Source of the DNA: Chalciporus piperatus
Lineage: Eukaryota > Basidiomycota > Agaricomycetes > Boletales > Boletaceae
Length of the DNA stretch: 64,000 nucleotides
Assembly: GCA_038093975.1 (NCBI GenBank)
Contig: JBBPTG010000011.1
Location: 186,001-250,000 of the forward strand
Direction of reading: 5' to 3'
Part shown: positions 1 through 12,500 of the stretch, one piece after another
Numbering within the stretch: the first letter of the stretch is position 1
How the letters are laid out: the number at the start of each line of letters is the position of its first letter
Position numbers and translations under genes: made by a program
The notes under the pieces: generated by a model
Databases searched by the model: none
Seen by the model: the letters and a program-made list of their open reading frames with translations, nothing else
Told to the model about the DNA's origin: nothing

Positions 1-455
1 GTCCTACTGTCCGATGTATACTGTCCAGTACTTACCTAGTCCTGCTACGACATATCCCGTTAATCATCGTTATCACTAAAGTACTTACTGTCATTGTCAA
101 CTTCAAGTTAACTTAACTACCGTCGTTGCTAGCAAAATGCCGGTCACGTGGGCTGTCTTCCTGAATGCTGTCTCCTTGTCGAGCTCGGTTCAAGCGACGT
201 CCTAGACGTCTGCACTTGCCCTCCCCGGAGCCATTACAGACGGACTCTCTTTTCTTCTTCTTATGACAGTGTCTGTGTGGTTTTCTCGAGGTATGTCTCC
301 ACCAGTCTCGAGATCTCGTAGCTTGACATGTCATAACTAGCACGCGGAACTCCTACCATCACGATTGAGTCCTTGGGATTTGCATACGCTTGAAGCACCA
401 CTTTCCGCTTTTTTCTTGCCTGTACGATCGACGGACTGGCTTCGTCCCGACTGTC
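1..455. other. left edge, no gene seen
   Basis: No reading frame here has coding character. The stretch just before the first gene is rich in pyrimidines and is probably its 5' leader. Short frames that cross it begin at non-ATG codons or lie antisense. Confidence 0.5.
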
Positions 456-3400
456 ATGCCATCTCAGCGAAGTTCTCATGGCCCGACATCCTCTCAGAAC
501 GCAGGACCGGTCTGGGCTCCTCCGCGTGCACCTCTCCCCCCGCATAGACTCGCAATGCTCGCTAATGCACTTGGCATCTCTACACCGTTACCTGCGATGA
601 CCATAACTGGAACCGTATTGTCGCCGTCCTCATCTCATCTAGGTAATTCACCTTCGACCTCCAGTGCCGATCTACCTTGGCGTTCCGTCACACCCTCCGC
701 TGTATCTGCACTCCCCTCCCAATCCAAGTACTTGCTCCATGTAATACCTCCAGTCCATCTCCCCCATGAATCCGAGACCTCAGACTCCACCGAACTTGCC
801 CTCCCTCCTCCCAACGCTTCTGGATATCACACTCAATTCCGACGCGGAACACTCGTTGCAATGCAATCTACCCTCCAAGCGCAGCTAATCGTCATCGCAA
901 GGGAATATGCTTTGCCGAGCACGATGGGAATCATACTCTATCTCGTCACGTCCTCTCCACAGAGCAAGGCAAACAGTCCCGTGCCTTACTCTTCCCCAGG
1001 TCGTGGCATTGCCGACGGCTCAGAACCCGGTCCGCGTTTGTCGGAGGATATTTGGAAACGTATATGGACACGAGTACTTCGCGCGGAACGTGAAGAATCT
1101 ATCTCATCTCAAACCGGGACTGGGGGTCCCTTCGGCCTCGGTCTTACAGTGGAACCTAATGGTCCATCGCAGCCTTTACGTCCCCTTATTACCCCGACGC
1201 GCACAGACCCCACCCAGCCTCGTCCCTTCGCATACCCCGCTACTCCCTCGACCACTTCGACCACTTCATCAGTGTCGGATCTGCGCTCCCACGAGAAGTC
1301 CACCGGTGAATCATCACGTTCGGAGCCAAACACTCCAGATACCTCCCGCTCGTCTGATAACGGACCTCCTGGTTTCGAGCTTCCTGGTCTTAACTCGACT
1401 TCCATCATACCCATCCTTGCCAAGGTAGAATTTGACATAGACAGGCGAAAAGCGACTTGGTACGAGCCATGGGTGCGAAGTCGGCGGATGAGAAGAGCAG
1501 AGAGTCGTTCGAGTCGTCACACTGGTTCTCCGTCACATAGCCGTGATGAAGGAGATTCAGACGAGAAACGACTTCCGTATGACCTCAAGTTGGTGGAAAG
1601 AATGAAAAAACCTTCGTTTTTGCGGTCTCAGGATGACTTTGAAGATGCAGAACAGCTTACCAACGGAGAGTATGCGCCTCTCGACGATGAGGAGGCAACT
1701 TCACCCATGAATCATACGGTTGATGCACTTGGGGATGTATTTGGCACAGACGCTGAGACTTGGACTGAAATCCACTCTGAATCGGAGGGCAAGGGACGGG
1801 AGGTCAATAATCCCAACGTGGTAGAGCTCGCACTGGACGCAATGTCACTCACCAATCTTCCCGAACAGAATTCAGAGGGCAATCAGACTGACGACGTCGA
1901 CGAGGTTCGGGAAATCATACATCGCATGTCACGTCCGCCTCTGAACGTGTCGATTCCCGAGACGGATGCTGAACGAAGGTCGTCACCCACCACCGCTGGT
2001 GGCAGCAAGCGACCAACGCCAGCACCTTTGGTCCTAGCTCCCAAATCGCCGATCAATGATCTGATCACCGCGGTGGATAGTGCCGATTTCCGTGACAAAG
2101 AGGGCTTGTCACTCGAGATGGAGCAGGACTACCTACGTTCACGGAGTGCTGGTGAAGAGAAGCGTGTTGGTACGCTATTCGAGGACCTGGACCTTGGTTT
2201 GGATCTTGGAGATGATGACGAAGAGGTCAAGGCAACGCCTGTTTCGTCTTTTGATCCCGCGGGCTGACGATTACTGCAGTATGACGAAAATGACCCGAAC
2301 GACCGACGGCGCAGTCAATACCTCATGAAAGCGAAGCTAGATGAGATCGAGAAGGTAAATAGTCTCAAAAGCGTCAGTCAAGACATAGTGTAACGAATCA
2401 TTTTCAGGCTCTTGCACAATTTTCACCTCGGCAATTGAAGACAGCCATTTTCGACGAGGATATGACGATGACGAACCGCCGTAAAATCTCAGCATCACCG
2501 CCCCCACCTGATTTTGGTCGCGGGTACGTCCTAGATTGTCCTGTGCTTATTTACTGTGATATCTCATGTTATTTTCCAAGCCATTCGGGGAACAAAGCTT
2601 GGCCCGCCAGTCTGTATGCTTCGGTGGCGAAGTCAGTTGGCGGTTCATCTTTGCGACCTGCGAACCTCCCCCCATCTCCGCCACAACTGGCTCTGAACGG
2701 TGTTACAACTGGAGCTCCCAAAGCTTTCATGCCTCCGGTCCAACAACTGCACACCACATCTTCCGCTATTCCGATAGAATCGCAACGACGACGGGAAATG
2801 GAACAAGCTACATATGCTTTAGATTCCCCAATTCCGCTTTCTCCAGATCCATTTGGTCGATATCCATCAGTTTATGACGCTGACATGCCTCCAGTGCAAA
2901 GTTACTGGGACCCTGCAGCGCAGAAGATCATCCACGAGCACCTCGATCCAAGACCATCAGTGTCCTCGATAGACGAAGGCTCACTCGGTTTGACAAACCC
3001 TTCCAGTCGGTTTTCCGCTGACTCATCGAGCGTAGTCGTGGATGCAAGCGATAAAGCGGCCAAGCCTCCTACTGCACCCCTCGTCAGTGTGAAGGGTCTG
3101 AAGAAGCTATGGCGCAGGAGCAAACCCACAACAGGCGCCCCTTCCCAACCACCTACACCTGCCACCGCTTCTTTCCGTGTCTCTGGTTCCCCTCCCCCAC
3201 CTACCCCCACAGAGCAACTCCCCACTCCATCATTTCCGAGCGCTCGAAGCATGAATGGGAAGTCACCTGCAAATCAACTACATTTCGATCAAGAGTCTCC
3301 GTATCCCTTGCATCCACGACCGTCCCTTTCAGCATCTCGACCAGCATCACCTGCTGTGCTGATAAATGCTCCACCTCAAGAGAAGACAGGCGTTCGCAAG

Positions 3401-3850
3401 TCCATTTTGAAATCCTGGAAAGCCGTCTCTGGTGCGGGATCGCAACAACAAATGAACGGGTCTGATCCACGCAAGCACTCGGAGCGACCTATCTCCAATG
3501 AGACGATCAAACCGAGCCGGCCGAGTGCCTTGGATGGCAGCATACCCCCGAGCCCCCAACTTCCCGAGCAATATCTCCCCTCCAACCATGCTCGAACTGG
3601 GAGTTCGTTCTTTGAGCGTCGAAAACATACCGGCTCCTCGAAAACGGTTCCTGGCCAACACCATTCGTCATCATCGCAAGAGACAGCCCAGACACCCTCA
3701 TCTCTCATCCTGCAAACACCATCTCCGTCTCAATCCGAATTCTCTGCCGCTTCTAGGGATTCGGAGAGCATTGATCAATTTGAGATTATCTCCTCGCCAA
3801 AAATCCCTGCAAATTTGACGTACCCATATATGACTGACGACCACGAGTAA
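456..3850 (+). CDS. Ser/Pro-rich fungal protein of unknown function
   Basis: Four exons: 456-2225, 2280-2354, 2408-2523, 2581-3850, giving about 1076 residues. Introns are 54, 53 and 57 nt with GT-AG ends and keep the frame; the first has a CTGAC branch site. I chose the ATG at 456 because the frame opens earlier only through a TTG. The protein is mostly low complexity (Ser, Pro, Thr). A more ordered N-terminal patch contains AREYALPSTMGIILYLV, followed by a charged segment (DIWKRIWTRVLRAERE). Acidic stretches occupy the middle and polyproline the C-terminal half. There is no signal peptide or clear membrane segment. I do not recognise the family. A regulatory or scaffold role would be a guess. 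The third intron is a multiple of three, so retaining it would not break the frame. Confidence 0.7.
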
Positions 3851-4514
3851 CGTTTTGCTTTTGGCTTCTCTCATGATTATTTTTCACTTACGACACGTTT
3901 GGTGGAGCATGACCAATGCTGTTTACAAGATCACTACTGCTCGCTCCTAGTTTTGGGTCAACCCTTTTCGCTCATCTCCCTAGTCTCGTCCTGCTTGGTT
4001 GCTCTGCAAGTTTACAGTTCGCTTATCTCTGTATATTCTCTCATTCTTGCTTATTCATAATTTCCGCAATCCCTTGACCCCCTGAGCGCGCGCTTGACGC
4101 GTGTTGGGTCCCATCATACGCCACCTCACACGCTCATCATGGGCTGGAAATATCTTTTGACGAAGGTAGCAAGAGGAAATTCCTCCGACGTCTATTGCGA
4201 GCATCCACAGTGAGTCCGGTCCACGTTGACATAACTCCCGTATCCACAGGGTACGCGTCATACACTCACATACATTACGCGAGGGTGCGGTGATGCGGCA
4301 TTGGTTGGCTATCAATCGATTGCAATGAACATCGGTCAGGGATCTGCGGTCGCTAGCAGTCCGAACTGCAGTCGATTTGCCGTGACATCGTTCGACCGCG
4401 AGGGAATCCACATGCATCTTTCTGGTCCCGATGAAAAGCGGAGCACTGGATGCTCTCAATCACTTACTTTCCCATTATCCCGAGCTTTTTCTGAACTTTC
4501 GCTTGCTCATTGGC
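3851..4514. other. intergenic region
   Basis: This holds the 3' flank of the Ser/Pro-rich gene and the upstream region of the FAD oxidase gene. No coding signal or repeat was seen. A minus-strand frame at 4055-4459 shows no recognisable protein features. Confidence 0.5.
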
Positions 4515-6645
4515 ATGACCCAGGCGCAACTGACCTTGGTGGGTGTGCTCCTGGCGTTGCTCTTGGCAAGTCGTAGAGTGTGCGCGACGACTGCCAATGA
4601 CCCGCAGCTTCACTCACATGTGACGCATACCAAAACGACTGCAGTCTGTCTCGAGATTGCATCGTCTGTATCATCAGCTTCGGGGGTATTCTTCAATGGT
4701 CCGAGACTTTCCAGTAACCTCATCCTTGATTGACACTTTGCGCTTGACAGGCACAGAGTCGTATCCCAAAGACATTGGCCATTTTGCTATCTCGAGTACG
4801 CAGGAGGCGACGTGTTCCTTTGAGCCTGGTACGGCTGAAGACGTCGGGATAGCTGTAAGTGTCACGCCGAAGTGCTTCACACTTCTAACGTGCTCAAATC
4901 GTAGCTTCGGATTTTGGGAAAGACTCGATGTCCCTTCGCGGTGAGATCACGATCTTCTTTCCAAGCTGTCTGCTCCACTCACCTCGCAACTCTACCTCTT
5001 GCAGGTCAAAGGCGGCGGGCACACCTTGAACCCCGGTTTCTCATCGACTCCCGGAGTACAGATCGCGATGTACCGGTTTGCAAATGTAACCTATGATCCC
5101 GCAACTCAAACTGCCAAGATAGGAGCGGGTTTGATTTGGGATGACGTCTATGCCGCTCTGGAGCCATATGGTGTCAATGTCGCGGGAGGAAGAGTCTCGG
5201 GAATTGGTGTTGCTGGCTTCACACTAGGCGGAGGTGAGTCAGACGTGGTCGAATCGTGCTTTCATATCGGTAAACTCAGGGGTTTATTTGACGGACGATC
5301 GCATGGTGGTAACCAGGGTACTCATGGCACGTTAACCAGTACGGGTTGACTATTGACACGGTCGATGCATTCGAGCTCGTGTTGCCGAATGGTACGGTAA
5401 CCAGCGTCACTGCTTCAGAAGAGGATCTGTTCTTCGCATTAAAGGTCCGTTCTTTTGTAAAACTCTGATGTTGTATCACACTGAGTATTTACAGGGAGGA
5501 TTCAACAACTTCGTAAGCAACCAAATAGTCGCGTAGCGACTCCGATGTTGAAGAGACCAAACGCAGGGCATCGTCACGCACTTCACGCTACGGACGTTCC
5601 CGCAAACGCAGGTTTGGGTGAGTGCAACTCATTCTTCCATGGGGAACGGTTGCTGAATGGCGTGGTTTGCCACGTTCAACGACAGGGTGGCGTGGTCATG
5701 TATAATGCATCTCAATTCGATCAATTGACGAAGGCAACTGCTGACTTCGCGGCCAATAACACGGATCCCAAGGCAAACATCATCACTTCGTACGGGTTGT
5801 TTCGACAAGGCAATGTAACTAAGGTATGTCATTTGGTCTCCACTCAACTGAAGTTCGTTCCCTGGGGAGCGACTCATTGCTTCGCCGCACATGAACGGCG
5901 CCTCGGATGTTGACGTTCCCCACCAGGCATTCAACGTAGCACTCTTGTTCTATGATGGCCCCACACCGCCTGCCCGTATGTTTGACGGATTCGTGACCAA
6001 CACCACTGATACTGTGGTCTTCACGCGGTCATTCTTGTCGCTTGTACAGTCTTCACACGCGAATGTGACTTGGGGGTTCCGGTGAGGTCTCCTACGCCAG
6101 CTAAGCAGCAATCACTGAAGAAGTGATTGAAGAGGATCATTCAACACAATATCTGTGCTCGACTATCCCATCGACTTTTTGCAGTTTATGCTGAATGAAG
6201 CGGTTGTAAGTCCCAAATATGAATGACTCTTTCCTAGGGCTCACCGTTGACCACACATTAGTACTGGGGAAATACACTCCCCCTTGAAATCGGATACGTA
6301 ACCTTCAACGCCGAGCCATTCCTACCAAAGCTCTACAACCACAGCACGTCGCCTTCAGCATGGCCTGCATCAAGGGCGTTGCCGTTTTGGCCACTCAGTA
6401 TTGAATTTGCATGGTCTGGCAATGGTACCACTGACGATGTGATGATTGAAGGGATCAAGGAAAGTGCAGTCAGGCTTCACGCGAAGTCTGGAGTAAAGGA
6501 GCACCTGCCTCTGTACGGAAATTATGCACTCTGTGGTACACCGCTCGAGGCGATATATGGAGGGAACGTAGAGAAACTGACTAGGATAAGAAGGCAAAGT
6601 GATCCGGGAGACGTGATGAGACTTGCGGGTGGGTTCAAGTTTTGA
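4515..6645 (+). CDS. secreted FAD-linked oxidase (BBE / 6-hydroxynicotine-oxidase type)
   Basis: Eleven exons: 4515-4698, 4751-4854, 4905-4940, 5005-5233, 5317-5444, 5495-5512, 5567-5617, 5686-5823, 5927-6081, 6133-6205, 6262-6645, giving 499 residues. The first about 25 residues form a signal peptide (hydrophobic VGVLLALLLA, then a likely cut near CATT), so the enzyme is probably secreted. The FAD-binding PCMH domain follows. VKGGGHT contains the histidine that in this family is bonded covalently to FAD. RVSGIGVAGFTLGGG is the typical flavin-binding stretch. The C-terminus RRQSDPGDVMRLAGGFKF matches the usual end of berberine-bridge-like oxidases. Substrate is unknown; members oxidise sugars, alkaloids or alcohols with O2. 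One exon is only 18 nt (GGFNNF). The intron at 5824-5926 is long for this gene and might hide a further small exon. Confidence 0.88.
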
Positions 6646-7435
6646 GTTCGTGGAATTGGACATGGCCACAGACAAGTTCGGACCTTGGCTAGGCCTCGGA
6701 CATCATGCATCATGATCATGATTATCATATTCTACGCTATTCCTCCATTTATGAGCATATTGGACTATACATACCCAAGAGATGGGAAGGGGGACATTAT
6801 TATTGTGAATGAGAGTATTGACACGAGCCTGCTTTCCAGACTGTCCTGCAAGTCGGGCACGTTTGGCACGCGATTTGAACACCGGGCATTCTAACGCGTG
6901 TTCTACTACGAGCAATCTTTGCTGACTCGCACTGTTGCAAGGTCAGGAATGTCGATCATAATCCCCGTTGTTAATCTCTAACTGAGGGCTGCTGGTAGGC
7001 GTAAATTGAAGCCTTCGTGTCTGTCCAGACCGTAGTGATCCCAGTAGTAGTTCATTCGCCTTTGACGAATCAGAGCGTGTGAGATGGCAGCTGATGGCTA
7101 AATTCCTACATCACGCGAGCGAACACGCGTCACGGTACGGAATTCAAAGTTTGACCAACTGGCGAAGAAACCAGAGGACTGTAGGTCTCGATCGAGCGCG
7201 CTATCAGCGCCAACCCACTCAGGGGTCCGACTCTCCTTCCTTAGCCCCCAAGTCACTCAACTAAGTCTGGAATCCCAGTCATTGATCTGTACCGCCTGCC
7301 GTCCGCCTGCTGGTCCGGCATGCGTGCTACCCAGGACCTCCGTGTGTCTTAGGGTTGTCCAGAGAGACCCTGGGTACCAAACACTTCCGAGCTACTCTCT
7401 CCACTCTGAACCCCTAGCTCGGGCAGCGCCTCACG
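6646..7435. other. intergenic region
   Basis: 3' flank of the FAD oxidase and upstream region of the WD40 gene. No coding signal was seen. A pyrimidine-rich stretch (ctactctctccactctg) lies about 45 bases before the WD40 start codon. Confidence 0.5.
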
Positions 7436-8969
7436 ATGCTCTCGCTCTCGCTCAACCACCTCCCACGACCAAGTCCAGTAGGAACATTGCGTGGCCATAA
7501 CGAAATCGTTTGGTCCGTCGTCTTCCTCCCAAACGGGAAAGAGCTCGTCAGCGCATCCAACGACGGCTCCATCCGTCTCTGGCACCTCAACCATGAATCC
7601 GAAGTGATTCTAGGGAACAGCAATGGCGCCGTATTCTGTCTCGCTTTATTCCCAGATGGCAAACGATTTGCCAGCGGTGGCCTTGATAGGTCTGTCAACA
7701 TCTGGGACATCGGGGTCCTAGCAGCAGTTGATGGACCTTGGAAAGTTCACACTAGCAGCGTCAGGTACCTTGACATTTCAAGTGACTCCCGTTACCTTGC
7801 GAGTGGGTCGTTTGATCACAGGGTTGCCATCTGGGATACCGAAAGCGGGCAGATCGTGCGAGACGAAGCCTACCTAACAGGGGACAGTGAGATAATCTGC
7901 GTCAAGTTCTCCAAGAAGGACTGCAGACTACTCACGGGTTCAGGGGATGGCTCTCTCCGCATATGGGATTGGGACTCAGGGAGGTTGCTCGTCGGACCAA
8001 TGAAGGCAGACGAACTGCCAATCTGGGCAGTTGCCTGGTCACAAGACGAGACTCAGATCCTCTCTGGTTCAAGTGACGGTGTAATTCGTCGATGGCATGC
8101 CTTTACTGGCCGTGTCATTGGCGAGCCCGTCTTTGCCCACGACAGCACCATATACTCCTTGACCTTCTCGCATGATGGCAGTTTCCTTGGCAGTTCTTCG
8201 AGCGACAACACAGTCAAAATATGGAACGCCGCGACATTCGAACAGATGGCAATTCTGACGCACCACGATGAAGTCAACTGCCTCGCCTTTTCCGCCGACG
8301 ACCGGCTTCTAGCCACTGCATGCAGCGATTCATTGGTTTACATCTGGGAGTTACCCCAAGCCAGCCTGGATTCGGGTCTTGTGATGGACAAAGACTACGA
8401 ATCCTTGCTCGAGGTGGGACTCACCATAAAATCTAGGAGCTCCACAACTAACTCCTTTTTTCAGCCCCCAAAGGCAAGTCGTATGGGTAGCGACACGACG
8501 ACGGAGGGTTACAGACCCCCTGAAAGGATGCTGGATGATATCTTGGGTGTGAGTCATGCACTTTGACTGGTTTTTGCTGTGGTTCTGAGGCATACACAGA
8601 GGCAGCCCACCTCTGTCACTCCCAGTAGCACGGCCCTCGATAAAGAGACATCAGTGAAAGATGAGGTACCTGCTGTCGTAGAGAAAAAGCGGTTCATTCA
8701 TCGCTTCAGTCTTGCACTTAATCGTCGGTGCGCGGTCGACGGCGTCAATGACTTGCAAGGGCTACAAAAGGAAAAACGCAAGCTATCACAAATTGTCAAA
8801 GCAGCAATCACAAGGTCGGGAAAGGTACGCTGCGCTTCTGCAGGAGGAACTTGCCTGTTCTTAATATATGTTCCATAGTTTATCATGAACTTATCGACAG
8901 CGTTTCGCGCAGGGCGGCAAGCTACCCTTTGAGTCACTGCGCGTGATTGTACGGACACTCGAATGTTAA
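7436..8969 (+). CDS. WD40-repeat protein, seven blades
   Basis: Three exons: 7436-8548, 8600-8824, 8901-8969, giving 468 residues. Seven WD repeats can be counted within residues 18-305, each ending in a W-D-like pair (RLWHL, NIWDI, AIWDT, RIWDW, RRWHA, KIWNA, YIWEL), enough for a complete beta-propeller. There is no extra N-terminal domain; the start ATG is the first in a pyrimidine-rich context. The tail is charged, with a basic helix-like segment (QKEKRKLSQIVKAAI), and the last exon encodes only 22 residues. WD propellers are docking platforms, and the sequence does not say which complex this one joins. It lacks NACHT or F-box domains often fused to WD repeats in basidiomycetes. Confidence 0.85.
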
Positions 8970-9538
8970 ATACGGAGTTTGGCATAGATGTTATCGGACA
9001 ATTGGGTAGTTGCATCGGCTATTTTGGTTTGAGTTTGAAGTATTCCATGGATGGCGTGAAAGCCATTGGATACTCGGGAGCGAGTCATTGCAAACAGGGT
9101 CATCGACATCCGGTCCGTAGAGGGGCTATTAGTTACAACTGCGATTTATGTCAGAAGGAATTACATTATTAGCCACGCCATAACACGGGTGTCATACCCG
9201 TGTTAGCAAAGGTTTCGTTCTCAGTATCCAGCGCCGACAACAGAGTCTGCATTGTCAGCTGCAAGCAGCTGCAACCTTCTTTCGATGACAGCATTCAAAC
9301 CCACCTACATCATGGGGGGTAGGATAGACAGGGGAGGAGATGAGGATCGACGCACCATGCGATCTTGCCCCAACAGCCGACCAAAGTTTGTTAACCTGAC
9401 TTCCGAGGGCAATTCCAAGATATCTTCCAATGAGTGGTTGTATAGCATGACGAATGCCGCAAACGCATTCATGCCATGCACTCTAGCGAGCTCTGGCTCT
9501 CCCTGACACCTCATCAATGGCACGTGCGCCAAAATACC
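8970..9538. other. intergenic region between convergent genes
   Basis: Shared 3' flank of the WD40 gene (+) and the ZIP2/SHOC1-like gene (-). Apart from the perfect inverted repeat at 9181-9205, no structure was seen. Confidence 0.5.
9181..9205. repeat. perfect 10-bp inverted repeat, 5-nt loop
   Basis: TAACACGGGT and ACCCGTGTTA are exact reverse complements, separated by GTCAT. The repeat lies between the convergent WD40 and ZIP2-like genes, about 210 bases past the WD40 stop. In RNA it would form a stable hairpin from either strand. Confidence 0.8.
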
Positions 9539-12500
9539 TCATCCACGGTGAAGACTCACCTCTCGTTCGTCTTCTTCAAGCCACTCCCTGTCACCCCAGA
9601 TTATACTATTCCCGTGTTCTATGGCTTTTGCGCGTGCCTCCTCGCCGAAGAATCTGACAAATCTAGCTGCCTCCCCAACATCGTTAGCGAATGCCCAGGT
9701 AGTGATACATCGCGGGTCCATAGTGCCACAGCCTTCTGCGATTCCCAGGTTTCGTCTGAGCTTCTTGATGGATTTGCATATAGGAGGCGTATATGCGTAT
9801 GGCATAAGCTTTGTTTCTCGTGAGCGGTCGGCCCTGTAGCTTTGTGCACTGGGGTAGGCCTCGAAAACAATGAAGAGGTTGAGGTATCGCCATGATTCGC
9901 AAGAGATCCTTTCCACGACGTGTTCGAGATTCGCCGGTAGTGCAAGTAACGGCACGAATAGAACACCGTGGTCCGGGTCAATGATGATATCGGTTCCTCC
10001 AAGATCATATCGCTCGACGAGAAGCACTCGACATGCTTCTCCCTCCAGCTCGTGGACGAGTGCACGCTTTTGGATTAGGGCCATGGAAGCGAGGTAGCGA
10101 TGGGCCATTGCTGCAGGAATCCAGTGCTCCGGAAGACGGACCGTATGTTGGTCGAAGACGTCATTGGGAGCAACTCGTGGAGGTATTTCCTCTGAAACAA
10201 CGGTTGTTTGATGAATTGTTGGTACCTCATCTACTGGGGTCCCGGATTGCCTCGTGGGAGGAGGGCCTTGGTTGCGGAGCCCGATAAACGTCGCGAACAA
10301 GTCTCTAGATGATGACGGTACTAGGTCGTCTAGTTTGCGTCGCTTGATCGCCATTGAGCTTGGCTCGGATTCGTTCGTCGAAGCCAGATCGTCCGCAATG
10401 CGTTTGACGCTGCCTATTTTCGAAGGCTGTTCGGGCGTTCCTCGCACCATCGAGTGCTTCAACCCGTTCGAGGAGCCTAGAACCTGACTTTGCGACGGGA
10501 AAGAGAGTGGTTCGAAGGGTGGCGTCGCTGATTCAGGATATTCGATGTATTCGGTCCAATCGTACTGAGTCCCCAATGATTCTGGTCGGGGTTCGACGGT
10601 TTGACCGTCCATGCCCTCCCATGGGTATGCGTTTTCCTTGTTCTCGCTGCATGGGTCGATGTTCTCCTTGTTTGCTTCGAGTTCATCTAGCGCGCGCCGT
10701 AAGTTGTCTTTATCTCCAGCTTCGAGCAAAAGAACCGGGGACCCGAATTCGCTGGTCACAAATCGCCCCCGGCTTTCGTCCACGATATCGATACCCGAAT
10801 CGTCGAAGAACTGGCTATCAACAGCTCTGGTTCCGTAAGCGCGGTTCATGTGTTCAAGGGATGTTTGCGAGGTCTGTCTTTCCTCTCGCACGCGCCAATC
10901 TCGACCATACTCTGGTTCATCGTCCTGGAGTCTCGAATCGGTCGCCCAGTCGGATTCCAGGTCTTTCACTGCGCCGGTCTCGGTCTCGAGCATGATTTTG
11001 GCGCCAGAGGCCCTAGCTCTCTCTCCCTTTGTTAGAACGAATTCGACGTGTCCGCTCTCCTCGTCGCGTTTAGGAGAAGGGCTCATGCCAAATGCTTCGC
11101 ATCTGCGCGAGAGCTCCAAAGTTGTGGAAACTTGTGCTTCGTCGGAAGATATCGTCAAGGTGACCAATTCGAGGAGTCCATGAACACCTTTCTCATGTTT
11201 TTGTTCACGGTACCCCGGTATTTCGTCTTCCACCTGAAGAGGTCTCGCAATGCTCGCGACGTCCTCGTCCGTGGGTATTGTCTTTCCGAAATTGAATGGC
11301 CTGGAAAATATGTGAGACGTTGGCCATTACTTCGACGGAATGCACCGAATTGACGGAACGGGGACGAGAAACGTGGCGGAATGAAGTACGAACCTCCATG
11401 AAAGGTCGAGTGCTAGAGGTTTGATCCCTTTCACTGGTCTCAAGAAAGTCAAGGGACCGATGCCGTTACTTTCAACTCTCGCGGGATCGAGTTTTCCCGG
11501 TTCTCCTTTCGGTGCAATGAAACTTCGCATCCCCTGAGGGAAGTAAGCAGCATTTTTGGGATGAACTGTAGGGGGCGGCAAGTTCGGAACTGAATTTCAA
11601 GTCAGCTTAGTTGTTGGATAGACAGGGGCCAAATATAACCAGTCCACGCAAGCCCGCATAAGCTCCACGAAAGAGCTTCGCAAGCCGTATGTCGTGTTGT
11701 ATGGGAAAAATTATTTTGCATCACGTACCATCCATGAGCATGATCTCCTTGTCGTCTAGCTTCTCTTCTAAGATGTACGACAGGGGATCGTGTGGTGTGG
11801 AAGCGCACAGGCCAGCAACAATAGCATCGAGTTCCAGGTCCTCTACGCAGTCAGGGGGGCCTGAACCTGTAGCTTTGACTTCCTCATTGGTCTGCTTCTC
11901 GCAGGCCGTTGGAGGCTGCCCAAGCAATGAGTTTAATATTGTCTGGTCAGGTGAGGGGGGGCGAGGGGTCTGCATGGAGTGTTTGACCACCTCCAGCTTG
12001 GAAGTGATTGGCTTGGGAGCTGGCGTTATTGGAAGAGGAGCGGAGATGAAAGAAGTGATAAAGAAGCCTGGACTAAATGTTACGGGGTTAGAGAGATCGT
12101 ACGAGCAATTTGTACACACAAAAGAAGGAACCCCAGATAACCAACCTCTTCGCAACCATGAGCAAATCAACTGCTCCTCCGGCGGTTGTACTCCCACCAG
12201 TCAGTGTGTTCTTGTGACCAAATTTGCGTACGCGTGGAATCTCGACTTCATCTGAGGTGTCCCAGTGGTGAGTTTGGGGATGCAGACCCCTCGTGCCACA
12301 ACAGCATTGAGAAACAAATTGACGCACCAATTTTGGCGTTGATGAGTGACGTTGATGGAGTCCCAGGAGAGGATATGTCCCATAGTTCATCAGCCTCGCT
12401 CTGATTCGAGGAATGCACCGAGGGCGGCGGCGGCGGGGATGATATCGTCAGTGTTGCTACAGGGTGCCGTTCGGGTCAGATCTCGTCAGATCTCAGACAC

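Noticed and set aside
9621..11183. Several plus-strand frames
   Set aside because: All are antisense to the large last exon of the ZIP2/SHOC1-like gene.
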